Assembly (NCBI RefSeq): GCF_003390395.1
Contig: NZ_QUOV01000001.1
Location: 4,278,001-4,342,000 of the forward strand
Reading direction: 5' to 3'
Length of the DNA stretch: 64,000 bases
Origin: Thalassotalea euphylliae
GTDB lineage: Bacteria > Pseudomonadota > Gammaproteobacteria > Enterobacterales > Alteromonadaceae
A program made the position numbers and the translations under genes. This document shows, piece by piece, positions 18,422-31,443 of the stretch (position 1 is its first letter; every line of letters starts with the position of its first letter). The notes beneath the pieces were generated by a model that had not been told where the DNA came from, did not search any database, and saw only the letters and a list, made by a program, of their open reading frames with translations.

Positions 18422-19927
18422 ATGAAAAGTCAGCAGTACGCCGCACCTAGCCCACTTTATGCGGTGATCGACTTGGGCTCAAATAGCTTTCATATGTTGA
18501 TCACCCGTTTAGTCGCAGATGGCGTACAAACGGTTGACAAGGTAAAGCGCAAGGTGCGCCTTGCCTCAGGCTTAGACGAGCAACTGAACTTATCAGAAGA
18601 AGCCATTGGTCGCGGCCTTGAGTGTTTAAGCTTTTTTGCAGAGCGTTTACAAGATATCGCGCCAGAAAACATCCGTATTGTGGCGACTGCAACCTTGCGC
18701 ATTGCCAATAATGCCGAACACTTCCTCTCTCGTGCACAAACCGTATTAAAACAGCCAGTGCGCTTACTTTCGGGTATTGAAGAGGCAGAGCGTATCTACC
18801 TTGGTGTGGCACATACGAGTGAATGCAGCTCACGAAAGTTAGTCTTAGATATTGGCGGAGCCAGCACTGAGATTATCGCTGGCGAAGATTTCGATATTCA
18901 CCATGCCATCAGTTTAAACATGGGTTGCGTTACCTTTAATCAGCAGTTTTTCTGTGCTGGTAACATTGATGAAGCCGCATTTAGTAAGGCGATTGCCGAA
19001 GCGAAATCACACCTTTTGCCATACATTGCGCAATACAGCGACTTTAATTGGCAACATGTGCTTGGTGGCTCTGGCACGATGCAAGCGTTAGCAGAAATAT
19101 TGATGCACCAAAACCGCTCTGCCATTGTCACTTTAGCCTTTATGCAGGAAGTCAAAGCGCAACTGATTAGCGCAGGACAAATTGAGCAAATCAATATCGG
19201 CGGATTAACCAGTGAACGTTCACCGGTACTGGCCAGTGGTTTAGCGATTCTAATCGCATTATTTGAAACCTTCGAAATTAACGCTTTACAGCTTTCTAGC
19301 GGCGCTTTGCGCGAAGGTTTACTCTACGAGATGCTGCCAGATATGCGCTCATTGCATATCAGAACGCGCACGGTTGACTCTTTAGTTGAGCGTTTTCATA
19401 TTGATGTCGCTCACGCTGAACGCGTTAGCCACCAAGCTATGCACTTGTTCAATGGCTATGCTGATAATTGGCAGCTGCACGATGACAACCTAAAACAGCT
19501 TTTAAGCTGCGCTTGCCAACTACATGAAGTCGGCTTGCTATTGTCGTACAAAAATCACCAGCGCCATGGAGCCTATATTTTGCAACACGCCGATTTACCT
19601 GGCTTTGATCAAACGGAGCGTCAGCTTTTGGTAAATTTAGTGAGGCTCTCTAAAGGTGATATTCCAGCCAATGCGATGGCAGAGTTGGCAATTACAGATA
19701 CGTTAACTGCCACTCGGCTTTTAGCGATATTGCGACTAGCGATTATTTTGTGTCGCCGCCGCAAAGACGACGTTTTGCCGCAATACAACACCAGTGTTAA
19801 CGAGCGAATGATAAATTTATGTTTGCCAAGTCAGTGGCTAGAAGCACATCCGTTAATTAGTGATGAATTGCTTCATGAACGTCAGCAACTTCGTGCACTA
19901 GGTCTAGATCTGACCATCGCTTGTTAA
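18422..19927 (+). CDS. gppA: exopolyphosphatase / guanosine pentaphosphate phosphohydrolase
   Basis: A 501-residue ASKHA-fold phosphatase. Phosphate loops are AVIDLGSNSFHMLI (about 14-27) and LDIGGASTEII (about 141-151), with LGGSGTMQA following; the C-terminal half is HD-domain-like. GppA and Ppx have the same architecture, and the choice of GppA rests on linkage to rhlB. It converts pppGpp to ppGpp and can degrade polyphosphate. Translation is probably coupled to rhlB (3-bp gap). Confidence 0.92.
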   Translation: MKSQQYAAPSPLYAVIDLGSNSFHMLITRLVADGVQTVDKVKRKVRLASGLDEQLNLSEEAIGRGLECLSFFAERLQDIAPENIRIVATATLRIANNAEHFLSRAQTVLKQPVRLLSGIEEAERIYLGVAHTSECSSRKLVLDIGGASTEIIAGEDFDIHHAISLNMGCVTFNQQFFCAGNIDEAAFSKAIAEAKSHLLPYIAQYSDFNWQHVLGGSGTMQALAEILMHQNRSAIVTLAFMQEVKAQLISAGQIEQINIGGLTSERSPVLASGLAILIALFETFEINALQLSSGALREGLLYEMLPDMRSLHIRTRTVDSLVERFHIDVAHAERVSHQAMHLFNGYADNWQLHDDNLKQLLSCACQLHEVGLLLSYKNHQRHGAYILQHADLPGFDQTERQLLVNLVRLSKGDIPANAMAELAITDTLTATRLLAILRLAIILCRRRKDDVLPQYNTSVNERMINLCLPSQWLEAHPLISDELLHERQQLRALGLDLTIAC

Positions 19928-19965
19928 CACAGCACAAGTCGCAGCGTGCCTGACTAAATAGATTC

Positions 19966-20010
19966 ACAATAGATACCCAATGCCATATCAGGTGATCGGG
20001 TATCTATTGT
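19966..20010. terminator. bidirectional terminator between gppA and hemB
   Basis: Perfect 13-bp arms ACAATAGATACCC (19966-19978) and GGGTATCTATTGT (19998-20010) enclose a 19-nt loop between two convergent genes. There is no long T-tract, so efficiency is uncertain. Confidence 0.65.
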
Positions 20011-20040
20011 TGGGTTGGCGCTAAAAGGTGAGCATAAAAG

Positions 20041-22968
<2,928 letters not shown>

Positions 22969-22972
<4 letters not shown>

Positions 22973-23748
22973 AACGAAAAAACCTTTTTAGCGTTGGCGG
23001 TACTTATCGCGATGACCTCATCAACATCAACTTGCTTCAATTCGGCAATTTGCTCCGCGACATAGCGCAGGTATTTAGGTTCATTGCGGCTAGATTTAGG
23101 ACGCGGCCTGATCGTACGCGGGGTCAGGTAGGGCGCATCGGTTTCAATCATCAAGTACTCGAGCGGCAGTGCTCGAACCGCGGTCTGTAGTTCAGCGCCA
23201 CGGCGTTCATCGCAAACCCAACCGGTAATGCCTATGTAAATACCGTTTTCCACACACTGAATTAATTCTTGTTCATTACCGGTAAAGCAATGAGCAACCA
23301 TGGCGGGGACTTGATCAATATAAGGTTTTAAAATAGCGAGCCAGTCTTCAAATGCATCTCGTTGATGCAAGAACAGCGGCAACGCTAGACGACTGGCTAA
23401 TTGCACTTGTTCGCGAAAAACGTTGACTTGCTGAGCAGGTGCAGAGAAGTTTCGATTAAAATCCAGCCCACATTCACCAATCGCTTTAACTTGTGGTGAC
23501 TGCGCCAATTCGGTTAAAACATCGAGATAATCTGGCGCAACATGATCTGCATAATGAGGGTGAACGCCAGCAGTGGCAGAAAGGAACTTATTGTTCGCAT
23601 TGGCAAGCGCCAATGCCTGTTCACTTTCAGCAACCGTAGTACCTGTGATCATCAAATGGCTAAGCCCACTGCTTAGTGCAGTGGCAACAACCTCTTCACG
23701 ATCCTTATCAAAACGAGTACTCGTGAGGTTAACCCCAATATCAATCAT
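22969..23748 (-). CDS. tatD: TatD family metal-dependent deoxyribonuclease
   Basis: A 259-residue TIM-barrel hydrolase with the TatD signatures IDIGVNLTS, AGVHPHYAD, AIGECGLDFNRNF, HCFTGN, GITGWVCDERRG and ETDAPYLTP, closely following E. coli TatD. It acts as a 3'-5' DNA exonuclease and DNA-quality factor; it is not part of the Tat translocon although it is cotranscribed with tatABC. The next gene starts in the last 4 bp. Confidence 0.96.
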
Positions 23749-23760
23749 GCTAGTTACGCG

Positions 23761-24303
23761 CTATTTAATGCGTTTAACTCGAATTGTGCGATTGGCATCT
23801 GGTTTTTTCAAATAAAACGCGTTCATCACGCCACGTTTGATAATAACTTCTTGACCAGCAACAAACTTGGCAAAACGATCGGTATCTTTTTGCTCCCACT
23901 TTTGTCCATTCTCAAACACAAAGCGCCATTTCTTTCGCTTAGACAAGGTGGCAGATTTAATCACAAAGCGCACCTCGTCAACTTGGCTTGATTTAAACTT
24001 TGCTTCCTGACCAAAGATATCTTCTGCATCAACCTGCACAATTTTAGGCGACTTCTTAGCCGGTGCTGCTGCTAAAACGTTTTCGCTGGCAGTTGCCGGC
24101 ACTTTATCAGCATTAACTGCTGGCTGCTTAGCCGGCAACTCTGATGATAATGACTTAGCAACGCCATCGTAACACACAAGACGTTTCAAGCTGTCCGCTT
24201 CGCTTTGACAAGTTAACAACTGTGCCTTCAGGCTATGCGACGGGTTAGCGCTAGCCGTTAAGCTGATAAAAACAAGTGATAACATTAGCGTGATTTTTTT
24301 CAC
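23761..24303 (-). CDS. exported protein of unknown function inside the tat operon
   Basis: A 180-residue protein from a GTG start, preceded by an AGAGGAG ribosome-binding site and overlapping the tatC stop by one base. A signal peptide (1-19, cleavage after ASA) leads into a segment with a conserved Cys pair (LTCQSEAD and LVCYDG), an Ala/Pro-rich linker (about 55-85), and a basic C-terminal domain (FVIKSATLSKRKKWRFVFENG ending in IRVKRIK) that looks like a small beta domain. The Cys pair near the N-terminus could form a disulfide. I do not recognise a named family. Being between tatC and tatD suggests only co-expression. Confidence 0.82.
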   Translation of the reverse strand: MKKITLMLSLVFISLTASANPSHSLKAQLLTCQSEADSLKRLVCYDGVAKSLSSELPAKQPAVNADKVPATASENVLAAAPAKKSPKIVQVDAEDIFGQEAKFKSSQVDEVRFVIKSATLSKRKKWRFVFENGQKWEQKDTDRFAKFVAGQEVIIKRGVMNAFYLKKPDANRTIRVKRIK

Positions 24304-25052
24304 TACTGCTCCTCTGATGCCTCAACGGCTTCCTTTTTCTGATAAAAGCCCGCTAACAATAAGCCAAGCTCAAACAATAAGAGCATTGGAATCGCAAGCA
24401 AGGTTTGGGAAATAATATCTGGTGGTGTCAAAAGCATACCAACAACAAACGCGGCAACAACGATGTAAGGTCGTTTTTTACGCAAGCTTTCAGGGCTAGT
24501 AAAGCCAGTCCAGCACAGCAACATGATCGCAATAGGGATCTCAAATGCTGCGCCAAAGGCAAAAAACAGCTTCAACACAAAGTCTAAATAGCTACTGATA
24601 TCGGTTGCTATGGTCACACCTTCGGGGGCGACCGAGGTAAAAAAAGCAAAAGCGAGTGGAAAAACCACAAAATAAGCAAAGCTAATTCCACCGTAAAACA
24701 ACAAGGTACTACCGACCATTAACGGCGCGACAAGTCGCTTCTCGTTTTGGTATAAACCCGGCGCAATAAATGCCCAGATTTGATATAAAATCAATGGCAT
24801 AGCGATAAAAATTGAAAGCACTATGGTGAGCTTAAATGGCGCAAAGAACGGGGATGCGACATCGGTAGCGATCATTTGCGTACCCTCAGGCATAGTCGCT
24901 AATAAGGGCTCAGCTAAATACTGATAAATGTCCTGAGCAAAATACGCTAGGCAGCAAAAAACCAACAAGACACTTACAACGGCACGTAACAAACGTGTGC
25001 GTAATTCAATCAAGTGGTCAAATAAAGTGTAATTAGCCTGACTGTTTGTCAT
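24303..25052 (-). CDS. tatC: Sec-independent translocase subunit TatC
   Basis: A 249-residue inner-membrane protein with six predicted helices, the receptor for twin-arginine signal peptides. It begins with the cytoplasmic [14 protein letters not shown] motif that contacts the signal peptide, then YLAEPLL and IALPLILYQ-like helix pairs and [16 protein letters not shown] near helix 5/6. The start lies 20 bp inside the end of tatB. Confidence 0.97.
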   Translation of the reverse strand: MTNSQANYTLFDHLIELRTRLLRAVVSVLLVFCCLAYFAQDIYQYLAEPLLATMPEGTQMIATDVASPFFAPFKLTIVLSIFIAMPLILYQIWAFIAPGLYQNEKRLVAPLMVGSTLLFYGGISFAYFVVFPLAFAFFTSVAPEGVTIATDISSYLDFVLKLFFAFGAAFEIPIAIMLLCWTGFTSPESLRKKRPYIVVAAFVVGMLLTPPDIISQTLLAIPMLLLFELGLLLAGFYQKKEAVEASEEQ

Positions 25053-25443
25053 TCGGCGTGGACGTCTCTTGAGTGGTCGAAGAAGCGCTGGTTAGTGCTT
25101 CTTGGTTGGTATTTTGTTGTGCATCGGGATTTGGCTGCGTAGCTTCAGTTTGCTGAAATGGTCTATTCACCATTTCAGCAGCTTCTTGCAGCGATTTTAA
25201 TGACTCTGCGACTTGCGGCGACATATTTTTAAAATCACTTTGCTCGGCTTTTTTAAGATTTTCATGCAACTCATTGATACGCAACTCTTCTTTCAATTCA
25301 GTTTTCACTGATTGCGAGAATTGTCGAACACCATTGATCCAATCACGTACTGTGCGAATCGCCACAGGCAATCGTTCTGGACCCAGCACAAGCAAGCCAA
25401 TCACGGCGATCAGCATTAACTCCCAAAAACCAATGTCGAACAT
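25033..25443 (-). CDS. tatB: Sec-independent translocase subunit TatB
   Basis: A 136-residue protein with an N-terminal membrane helix ([20 protein letters not shown]), the LGPERLP hinge, a long amphipathic helix (about 22-60), and a polar Gln/Thr/Ser-rich tail of variable sequence. It pairs with TatC in the substrate receptor complex. It starts 3 bp after tatA. Confidence 0.95.
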   Translation of the reverse strand: MFDIGFWELMLIAVIGLLVLGPERLPVAIRTVRDWINGVRQFSQSVKTELKEELRINELHENLKKAEQSDFKNMSPQVAESLKSLQEAAEMVNRPFQQTEATQPNPDAQQNTNQEALTSASSTTQETSTPNDKQSG

Positions 25444-25446
25444 AAA

Positions 25447-25683
25447 CTAGGCGCGATCTTTTTCTTTGTCTGCAGCCGTTTTTTCAACATTAGCTGGTGC
25501 GGAATTGTCTTCCAACGAATCAGTCTTTGCAGTTGTTTCGTTGTTTTCTTCAGATACCGCTTTCTTGAAACCTTTTACTGCCGAGCCTAAATCTGTACCT
25601 AATGTACGTAACTTTTTAGTACCGAACAATAAAATGACAATCACTGCGACAATCAGCAACTGCCAAATACTAATACCACCCAT
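25447..25683 (-). CDS. tatA: Sec-independent translocase subunit TatA
   Basis: A 78-residue pore-forming component: one membrane helix (about 4-20), the FGTKKL hinge, an amphipathic helix with [12 protein letters not shown], and an acidic tail. First gene of the tatABC-unknown-tatD-cyclase-hemB cluster. Confidence 0.96.
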   Translation of the reverse strand: MGGISIWQLLIVAVIVILLFGTKKLRTLGTDLGSAVKGFKKAVSEENNETTAKTDSLEDNSAPANVEKTAADKEKDRA

Positions 25684-25758
25684 AAATCGCTCCTATTGAT
25701 GCATCTTGGTGATGCGCACGGGCACCTGAAACAGGCTTACTATGTACGCTGTGGCTCT

Positions 25759-25787
25759 ATTATACCCAAGCTAACCCAAAGTGCGAG
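25759..25787 (-). promoter_or_regulatory. candidate tat operon promoter
   Basis: A perfect -10 TATAAT on the minus strand (25764-25759) lies about 76 bp upstream of the tatA start. The -35 at 17-bp spacing is poor (CTCGCA). The stretch 25684-25840 otherwise shows nothing recognisable. Confidence 0.4.
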
Positions 25788-25840
25788 TTTCACTTAGTGA
25801 TTTAACTGATACAGATCACAACTGTGCTGACAACTCACGT

Positions 25841-26154
25841 ATACCAATTCGCATAATAATATGGTCAGCTCAGAACGGTTTCAGCGGTTCAAGTACAAGT
25901 AAAACTTTTGCAGATATAGTCGCTCTCGGTTTTGTCTCCTGAGTCACTCTACCTCCTGCATCCATGCAGTCGTACATCAATAAAGTTTTGCGCAGTAACT
26001 GGGACGCTGAAAAGTTCCTGAAAGGCTTGGCTAAAACGCTTTATTGCTTCGTTGCTTGTCTTTGAAAGGGAGTAACCATTACGTGCAAACAAGCGCCTTG
26101 CACTAAAGCGTTTTATCACAAGCTGAGCGATCATTTATTTATGCGAAATGGTAT
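25841..26154. mobile_element. second MITE-like element, imperfect terminal inverted repeats
   Basis: The left end ATACCAATTCGCATAA (from 25841) pairs with the right end, which read inward on the minus strand is ATACCATTTCGCATAA (from 26154). Both continue for about 32 bases to a shared GCTCAG. Inside is a perfect 12-bp inverted repeat TAAAACGCTTTA (26032-26043)/TAAAGCGTTTTA (26104-26115) and a CTGCAT/ATGCAG hairpin at 25956-25969. No transposase; the small ORF it contains is not considered a gene. It occupies most of the 583-bp gap between tatA and the next gene. Its ends differ from those of the element at 14032, so it is a separate family. Confidence 0.75.
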
Positions 26155-26266
26155 TAAACCTATACTAAATTGATATAAAAGGTATTTTAAAGTAGCAAAA
26201 TAAGCGCTAATTTAATGATAGCGACTATGATAGTGGCTGTAGTTGATTGTTCATCGGATGAAGTAA

Positions 26267-27319
26267 ATGACAAGAACGGTTTGTTACCTCAGAAAACTTG
26301 CTTGGCTGCTAATCAGCGGTGTTTTTATTGCGCCTATTGTTAATGCTCAGCAAACAGCAGCTGAGCCAGATAACACGCCACCTCAAACAATTGAAAAACC
26401 ACAAAACCCAATAAAGCCCGACGAACAATTCACCATTGTTGGTAGCCAAAGCCAAGCTGAAATTGATTGGATGGAAAGCCTGCACAGCAAAGTAAGTGAT
26501 ACTGTATTTCGTTCCGCCTTCTGGTTCGATGGTTTTTTTACTGACAATGATGACGATGACCGAGAGCGGCCAAATGTAAAAGCCAGAATTAGACTTGGCT
26601 GGGAACCTAAAGCCAGAGACTTATCAGGTTTCGACAACAAATTTCGCGTTCGCCTTAAATTACCGCATTTTAAAGATCGCTTAGATTTGATCTTTTCCGA
26701 TGATGAAGAAGATAGTTTGAGCCAGCTGCCACTTGAAGTGGTCAACACTCGTGAACAAGTGGAAGACGATTCTTTCGCAGCTGCTGTACGCTTTGTCCAT
26801 CATAGCGATAGCGATCATATTACCGATACTCGCTTGGGCGTTTCATCTGGCGATATTTTTGTGCGTGCACGCCATAAAAGCCGCTATTCATGGAATAAAA
26901 CCCACGGCCTGCGCGTTGAGCCCGCCTTATTTTATTTTGTGGATGACGGACTAGGGGCAAGACTACTTCTAGAGTATGACTATCAATTAAGCCTGCGCAA
27001 TCAGTTCCGTTTTGATTATTCCATTCGAGGTTCTGAATCGTTCAGTGGTATTCGCTGGAAACACGGTTTTTATCACCTGCATCAATATTCTTTAAAACGC
27101 GCGGGAGCACTGGGATTAGTGATTGAAGGGGAGCGAAATGGTGAGAATGGTTTTATCATCGACAACTACACGCTGAGCTATCGTTACCGTTTTAACGCCT
27201 ATAAACGTTGGTTATTTTTTGAAGTTGAGCCTTTTTTAGAGTGGCCTGAAGACGAAAATTACAAAACGACACCGGGCATTGCACTGCGAGTAGAAGGTTA
27301 TTTCTACAAAAATCAATAG
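26267..27319 (+). CDS. outer-membrane beta-barrel-like protein, unknown function
   Basis: A 350-residue exported protein. A signal peptide (1-27, ending VNA) and a Pro/Gln-rich segment are followed by a WMESLHSKVSDTVFRSAFWFDGFF region. From about residue 100 come alternating hydrophobic/polar strands rich in Arg, Tyr and Trp (for example KARIRLGWEP, LRLKLPHF-like, GARLLLEYDYQLS, YTLSYRYRFN) ending in EGYFYKNQ. The strands suggest a barrel in the outer membrane, although the last residue is Gln, not Phe. I do not recognise a characterised family. It stands alone, convergent with the cyclase/phosphodiesterase gene. Confidence 0.75.
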   Translation: MTRTVCYLRKLAWLLISGVFIAPIVNAQQTAAEPDNTPPQTIEKPQNPIKPDEQFTIVGSQSQAEIDWMESLHSKVSDTVFRSAFWFDGFFTDNDDDDRERPNVKARIRLGWEPKARDLSGFDNKFRVRLKLPHFKDRLDLIFSDDEEDSLSQLPLEVVNTREQVEDDSFAAAVRFVHHSDSDHITDTRLGVSSGDIFVRARHKSRYSWNKTHGLRVEPALFYFVDDGLGARLLLEYDYQLSLRNQFRFDYSIRGSESFSGIRWKHGFYHLHQYSLKRAGALGLVIEGERNGENGFIIDNYTLSYRYRFNAYKRWLFFEVEPFLEWPEDENYKTTPGIALRVEGYFYKNQ

Positions 27320-27417
27320 CGATGGTAAGCAACGAAGATTAGCGATATCGCGCTATGCATATCACTGCGGGATTTAAACACGACTTGGTTGGAAACTCGA
27401 TTAAGTTTATATCTCGA

Positions 27418-30054
27418 CTAGGCGTATGTTTTATCTTCCAACGGAAGAATCGCTTGCGCGAGTTTACTTGGCTTAGCGATAAAGTACCCTTGACCAAAAT
27501 CACACCCAGCCGCTTGCAACTTAGCTAGCGTCTCTTGATTTTCTATGCCTTCGGCAACTAATCGGTAACCAAATTTATTGCCGAGTTGATGCAATGCGGT
27601 AACTAAAGATAAGTGCTTGTCATTGTTGTTCAAGCTGCGAATAAAGCTGCGATCAAGCTTAATAAATTCAAATGGATACTGATGTATAAAGTTAAATGAC
27701 GATTGCGAGGCACCGTAATCATCAAGCGCCAATTTAACGCCTAACTTCTTGAGTTTGCGCAAGCTAGCGAGTGCTAAATCAGGCTGTGGCAAGATCGCTG
27801 ATTCATCAAACTCTAAAATCAAACGATGTGGCTCAATGCTCTGATCTTTGATCACTGCAATAAGTTCGTTTAACTGGTTATGCTGCGTCAGATATCGGCT
27901 TGATAAGTTAATGGCGATTAACGCATTTTGGTATTCAGCAGAGATATCTGGTGATGATTGCCATAATGACAATTGCGCTACCACTTCACCAATTAACCAG
28001 CGTTCAATCTCAACAATCAAACCCGTTTCTTCCGCCATAAACAAGAATTCGCTCGGCGTTAACAAACCTTTCTCAGGGTGTTGCCAACGCAGTAAGGCTT
28101 CAAAACCAATGGTATTGGTGCGCTCTAAATTGGAGATTTGTTGATAGTGCAATTCAAACTGTTGCTGTTTAATCGCAGCTCTTAACTCTTGTTCAAGGGT
28201 CATGCTTTTAAGCAGCTGCTCACGCATGCTATCGTCAAAAAACACATAGCGCCCACGACCTAAATTCTTCGCTTGATACATGGCTGCGTCTGCATCGCGC
28301 AGGATTTCTGATGCATCTTTGTAGGCTGGCGTGCACTGTGCAATACCGATACTCGCATTCGAGTATAAACAGTGCCCATCAAGATCAAAGGGTTGACTTA
28401 CCGCTTCAATGATTCGTTCAGCAACGTCTTCTACATCATCTTGATTGGTCAGCGAATCAAGTAAGATCACAAACTCATCACCACCTAAACGAGCAAGTAC
28501 GTCATTATCACGCACACAACTTGATAGGCGCTCTGCAATTTCAATGAGAAACTTATCGCCAATATGATGACCGAGTGTATCGTTAATCAGCTTAAAGCGG
28601 TCAAGATCAATAAAGAGTACCGCAAAGCTATGCTCTACATGGCGCTTAATATGACGTAAGGCATGGGTTAATCGGTCAGTAAACAACGCTCTATTTGGCA
28701 ATCGCGTTAATGCGTCATGATGTGCCTCAAAATACAAACGCGACTCCGCTTTACGACGCTCTTCAATTTGCATTCGTAATTTGTAATTTGACGTTTGCAA
28801 CGCTTGCGTTCGCTCATTAACAATTTGTTCAAGCGACTCTTTACTTTGCTCGACTAAACTTAAGTCTCGTTCACGCACAACCGCACTGGTCACTTGCTGA
28901 GCAACAAAGCGGAACATTTCTAAATGCTTTTCATGGTACGCTTGTTGGTTCGAATAGTGCTGTGTCGCAATGATACCAATTGGCTGACCATGCTCAATTA
29001 ATGGCGCTGCTAACCAAGTTTGAGGCTTACTCTTACTGTCAAAATCTAATAGATATTTCGCACGCTCTTTCGTGCCATCAGCGTTAAGTGTTACTAATTG
29101 ACCTTGTGCTATTACCAGAGGTTTCGCAATTTTTAACGCAAGCTCAGTAAATATGGCTAAGCGTTTGTAACTATCAATGCCGATGGTGTCGGCATCTTTT
29201 TGATAAACGACTTCTGTAGATTCTTGCTTATCTTGATTGCATTGCTTAATCACCACATAAAAATTCTGGCACGCAAGCAAAGGGAGCAACTGCTGATGAA
29301 CTTGTTCAAACAAGCTAGGTAAGTTTTTACTGGTTGCCACAACTTCAGAAACCCCCAACAGTACCTGGTGGGTCATTTCTACTTGCTGGCGTTCACAAAT
29401 CTCTCGCTGTAGTCGACGATTCGATTCGGTTAGTTTCTTTGTTCTTTGCTCAATACTTTGTTCTAGCAAGGCACGGCTTTTGACACGATCTATCGCAGTA
29501 ACAAGATGTTCACCAATAAATTCAAGTAATTGGCAGTCTCGGTCATCAAAATATAGGGATTGATCGTAACTTTGCAAAGCAATTACACCGATAACCTGAT
29601 GACCTCGCCTTAGTGGCACACCTAACCAATCGACACAAGCTGAACCATAGAGCACAATTTTACCTGCTTTAGCCAGTGCCATGCGTTCAGCGGCATTGCA
29701 GTGCAGTGCTTGTTGCGTGAGATAGACTTGACCAGTTAAGCCTTTGCGCCAGTCATTAAATTCGACGTGTTCTGCTAGTCGATGCTCGACAGGGTTATGA
29801 CAGTAGACGATTTCAAGCTCTTTCTGGTCATTAACTAGAGCAATATGAACACTGTTGGTGGTCAGCAATGAATCAATGATCTCAACCATTGCTGGGTAAA
29901 AATTTTTAAGCTCAGTAACTGTGCTCGCAAGTTCGGATAGGCGTAACAAGCTCTCCTGCATGGCTTTCACCTGCCGGTACTTGTTTAATAGTGACTTTAA
30001 TTTAGGAAGTTGACGCTGCGCTAGCGAATCTTCCACAGTACTGGTGTCGCTCAA
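27418..30054 (-). CDS. GAF-GAF-GGDEF-EAL c-di-GMP protein
   Basis: An 878-residue soluble protein. Two GAF domains (about 35-195 and 230-395), each followed by a coiled coil (RTKKLTESNRRLQREI and RTQALQTSNYKLR), feed a GGDEF domain with an intact GGDEF at 524-528 and an inhibitory RDND just before it. An EAL domain (about 640-870) follows, with E652 in FEALLRW, the DDYG loop, and QGYFIAKP. Both active sites look competent, so the protein may switch between making and breaking c-di-GMP, or one domain may regulate the other. It is downstream of rpoH but beyond the rpoH terminator. Confidence 0.94.
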   Translation of the reverse strand: MSDTSTVEDSLAQRQLPKLKSLLNKYRQVKAMQESLLRLSELASTVTELKNFYPAMVEIIDSLLTTNSVHIALVNDQKELEIVYCHNPVEHRLAEHVEFNDWRKGLTGQVYLTQQALHCNAAERMALAKAGKIVLYGSACVDWLGVPLRRGHQVIGVIALQSYDQSLYFDDRDCQLLEFIGEHLVTAIDRVKSRALLEQSIEQRTKKLTESNRRLQREICERQQVEMTHQVLLGVSEVVATSKNLPSLFEQVHQQLLPLLACQNFYVVIKQCNQDKQESTEVVYQKDADTIGIDSYKRLAIFTELALKIAKPLVIAQGQLVTLNADGTKERAKYLLDFDSKSKPQTWLAAPLIEHGQPIGIIATQHYSNQQAYHEKHLEMFRFVAQQVTSAVVRERDLSLVEQSKESLEQIVNERTQALQTSNYKLRMQIEERRKAESRLYFEAHHDALTRLPNRALFTDRLTHALRHIKRHVEHSFAVLFIDLDRFKLINDTLGHHIGDKFLIEIAERLSSCVRDNDVLARLGGDEFVILLDSLTNQDDVEDVAERIIEAVSQPFDLDGHCLYSNASIGIAQCTPAYKDASEILRDADAAMYQAKNLGRGRYVFFDDSMREQLLKSMTLEQELRAAIKQQQFELHYQQISNLERTNTIGFEALLRWQHPEKGLLTPSEFLFMAEETGLIVEIERWLIGEVVAQLSLWQSSPDISAEYQNALIAINLSSRYLTQHNQLNELIAVIKDQSIEPHRLILEFDESAILPQPDLALASLRKLKKLGVKLALDDYGASQSSFNFIHQYPFEFIKLDRSFIRSLNNNDKHLSLVTALHQLGNKFGYRLVAEGIENQETLAKLQAAGCDFGQGYFIAKPSKLAQAILPLEDKTYA

Positions 30055-30250
30055 GTAACTTGTTCTTATTATTTATAATTATTTGAATTATTTCCGGCAA
30101 ATAGTCTATCAAAAATCAACTAGATCACCAGAGTTAAGTAACATTTATCTAACAACTATAAGCTAGCCCACAGTATTAGCTGTCCTGACTGATGTTATAT
30201 CAAGCAAGTTAGAGGAAATTATGAATCTGAGCGCCTGATTTCGGCACAAA

Positions 30251-30272
30251 AAAGCCGACTTACGTCGGCTTT
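30251..30272 (-). terminator. rpoH intrinsic terminator
   Basis: A perfect 9-bp stem AAAGCCGAC (30251-30259)/GTCGGCTTT (30264-30272), loop TTAC, preceded on the plus strand by an A-run that gives the U-tract of the minus transcript. Confidence 0.88.
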
Positions 30273-30302
30273 CTATATGAATCAGTTATTAAAGCTAAGA
30301 TA

Positions 30303-31169
30303 CTAGATAGTCATCGCACTTTTTAATTTATTCAGTGCATTTTTCTCTAATTGACGAATGCGCTCAGCTGATACTTGGTATTTATCAGCAAGCTCTTGCA
30401 ACGTCGATTTATCATCGTCTAACCAGCGCGTACGAACAATGTCTTGACTACGTTCATCAAGGGTAATCAAGGCTGATGATAGTCGTTGATTAGCATGTTG
30501 CTCCCAGTTGGCTTCTTCAACTGACTGCGCTAAATCAGACTGCTTATCTTCAAGGTATTGAGCAGGAGAGAAGTTGCCACCAGCACTAGCGCTATCGTCA
30601 TCATCTGATGATAACTCGAACGCTTGGTCTTGGCTGCTCATACGTGATTCCATTTCCATCACGTCTTTCGTGCTAACCCCTAACGTTTCTGCAACGGTAT
30701 TCACTTCATCATTGCTAAACCAACCTAAGCGCTTCTTGTTCTTACGTAGGTTAAAGAACAACTTACGCTGTGCTTTGGTTGTTGCCACTTTCACAATACG
30801 CCAGTTCTTGAGCACATACTCATGAATTTCTGCTTTGATCCAATGCACAGCAAAAGAAACCAAGCGCACACCCACTTCTGGGTTGAAGCGTTTAACCGCC
30901 TTCATTAAGCCAACGTTACCTTCTTGAATAAGGTCAGCTTGCGGTAAACCGTATCCTGAATAGTTTTTAGCAATATGGATAACAAAACGCAGATGCGACA
31001 TGATCAGCTCTTGCGCTGCGTTAAGATCGTGCTGGTCATGTAAACGAGTGGCTAATTCGTGCTCTCGCTCTGCGGTGAGCACAGGGATGCTGTATGCAGA
31101 TTGGACATATGCTTCAATGCTGCCGCTTTGCGGAACAGTTAAGGCCATTGATTGCATTGATTCACTCAT
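30303..31169 (-). CDS. rpoH: RNA polymerase sigma factor RpoH (sigma-32)
   Basis: A 288-residue heat-shock sigma factor. Region 2 contains [21 protein letters not shown] and the [22 protein letters not shown] segments. The RpoH box QRKLFFNLR is present, which distinguishes sigma-32 from other sigmas, and region 4 ends with the helix-turn-helix [17 protein letters not shown]. The usual ftsY-ftsE-ftsX-rpoH order holds, but an EAL-HDOD gene on the opposite strand separates it from ftsX. Confidence 0.97.
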   Translation of the reverse strand: MSESMQSMALTVPQSGSIEAYVQSAYSIPVLTAEREHELATRLHDQHDLNAAQELIMSHLRFVIHIAKNYSGYGLPQADLIQEGNVGLMKAVKRFNPEVGVRLVSFAVHWIKAEIHEYVLKNWRIVKVATTKAQRKLFFNLRKNKKRLGWFSNDEVNTVAETLGVSTKDVMEMESRMSSQDQAFELSSDDDDSASAGGNFSPAQYLEDKQSDLAQSVEEANWEQHANQRLSSALITLDERSQDIVRTRWLDDDKSTLQELADKYQVSAERIRQLEKNALNKLKSAMTI

Positions 31170-31443
31170 TTGAAAAACCTCGATTTACACTGGAAACTAT
31201 AGAAAATATTCACATAGTCGGCTCGCGATATTAGCACGCTTTATTTACCGATGCGACTATGAATACCAACTTTTTATTACCAGATCATGAATGTCACTAT
31301 TTTATTTCACTACCGATGAAAATAATTACGGTATTCTGCTAGGCTAAGATTATATTTAAAAAACTTATACTTGAAACATCATAACCTTAGCAAAGATCCC
31401 CGACCAATAGCTAAGCATTGACTGTAATTAAAGGTAAAATATT

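Noticed and set aside
25949..26134. 61-codon minus-strand ORF inside the second MITE
   Set aside because: It lies wholly within the repeat element and its apparent protein has no recognisable motif or ribosome-binding site; most likely chance.
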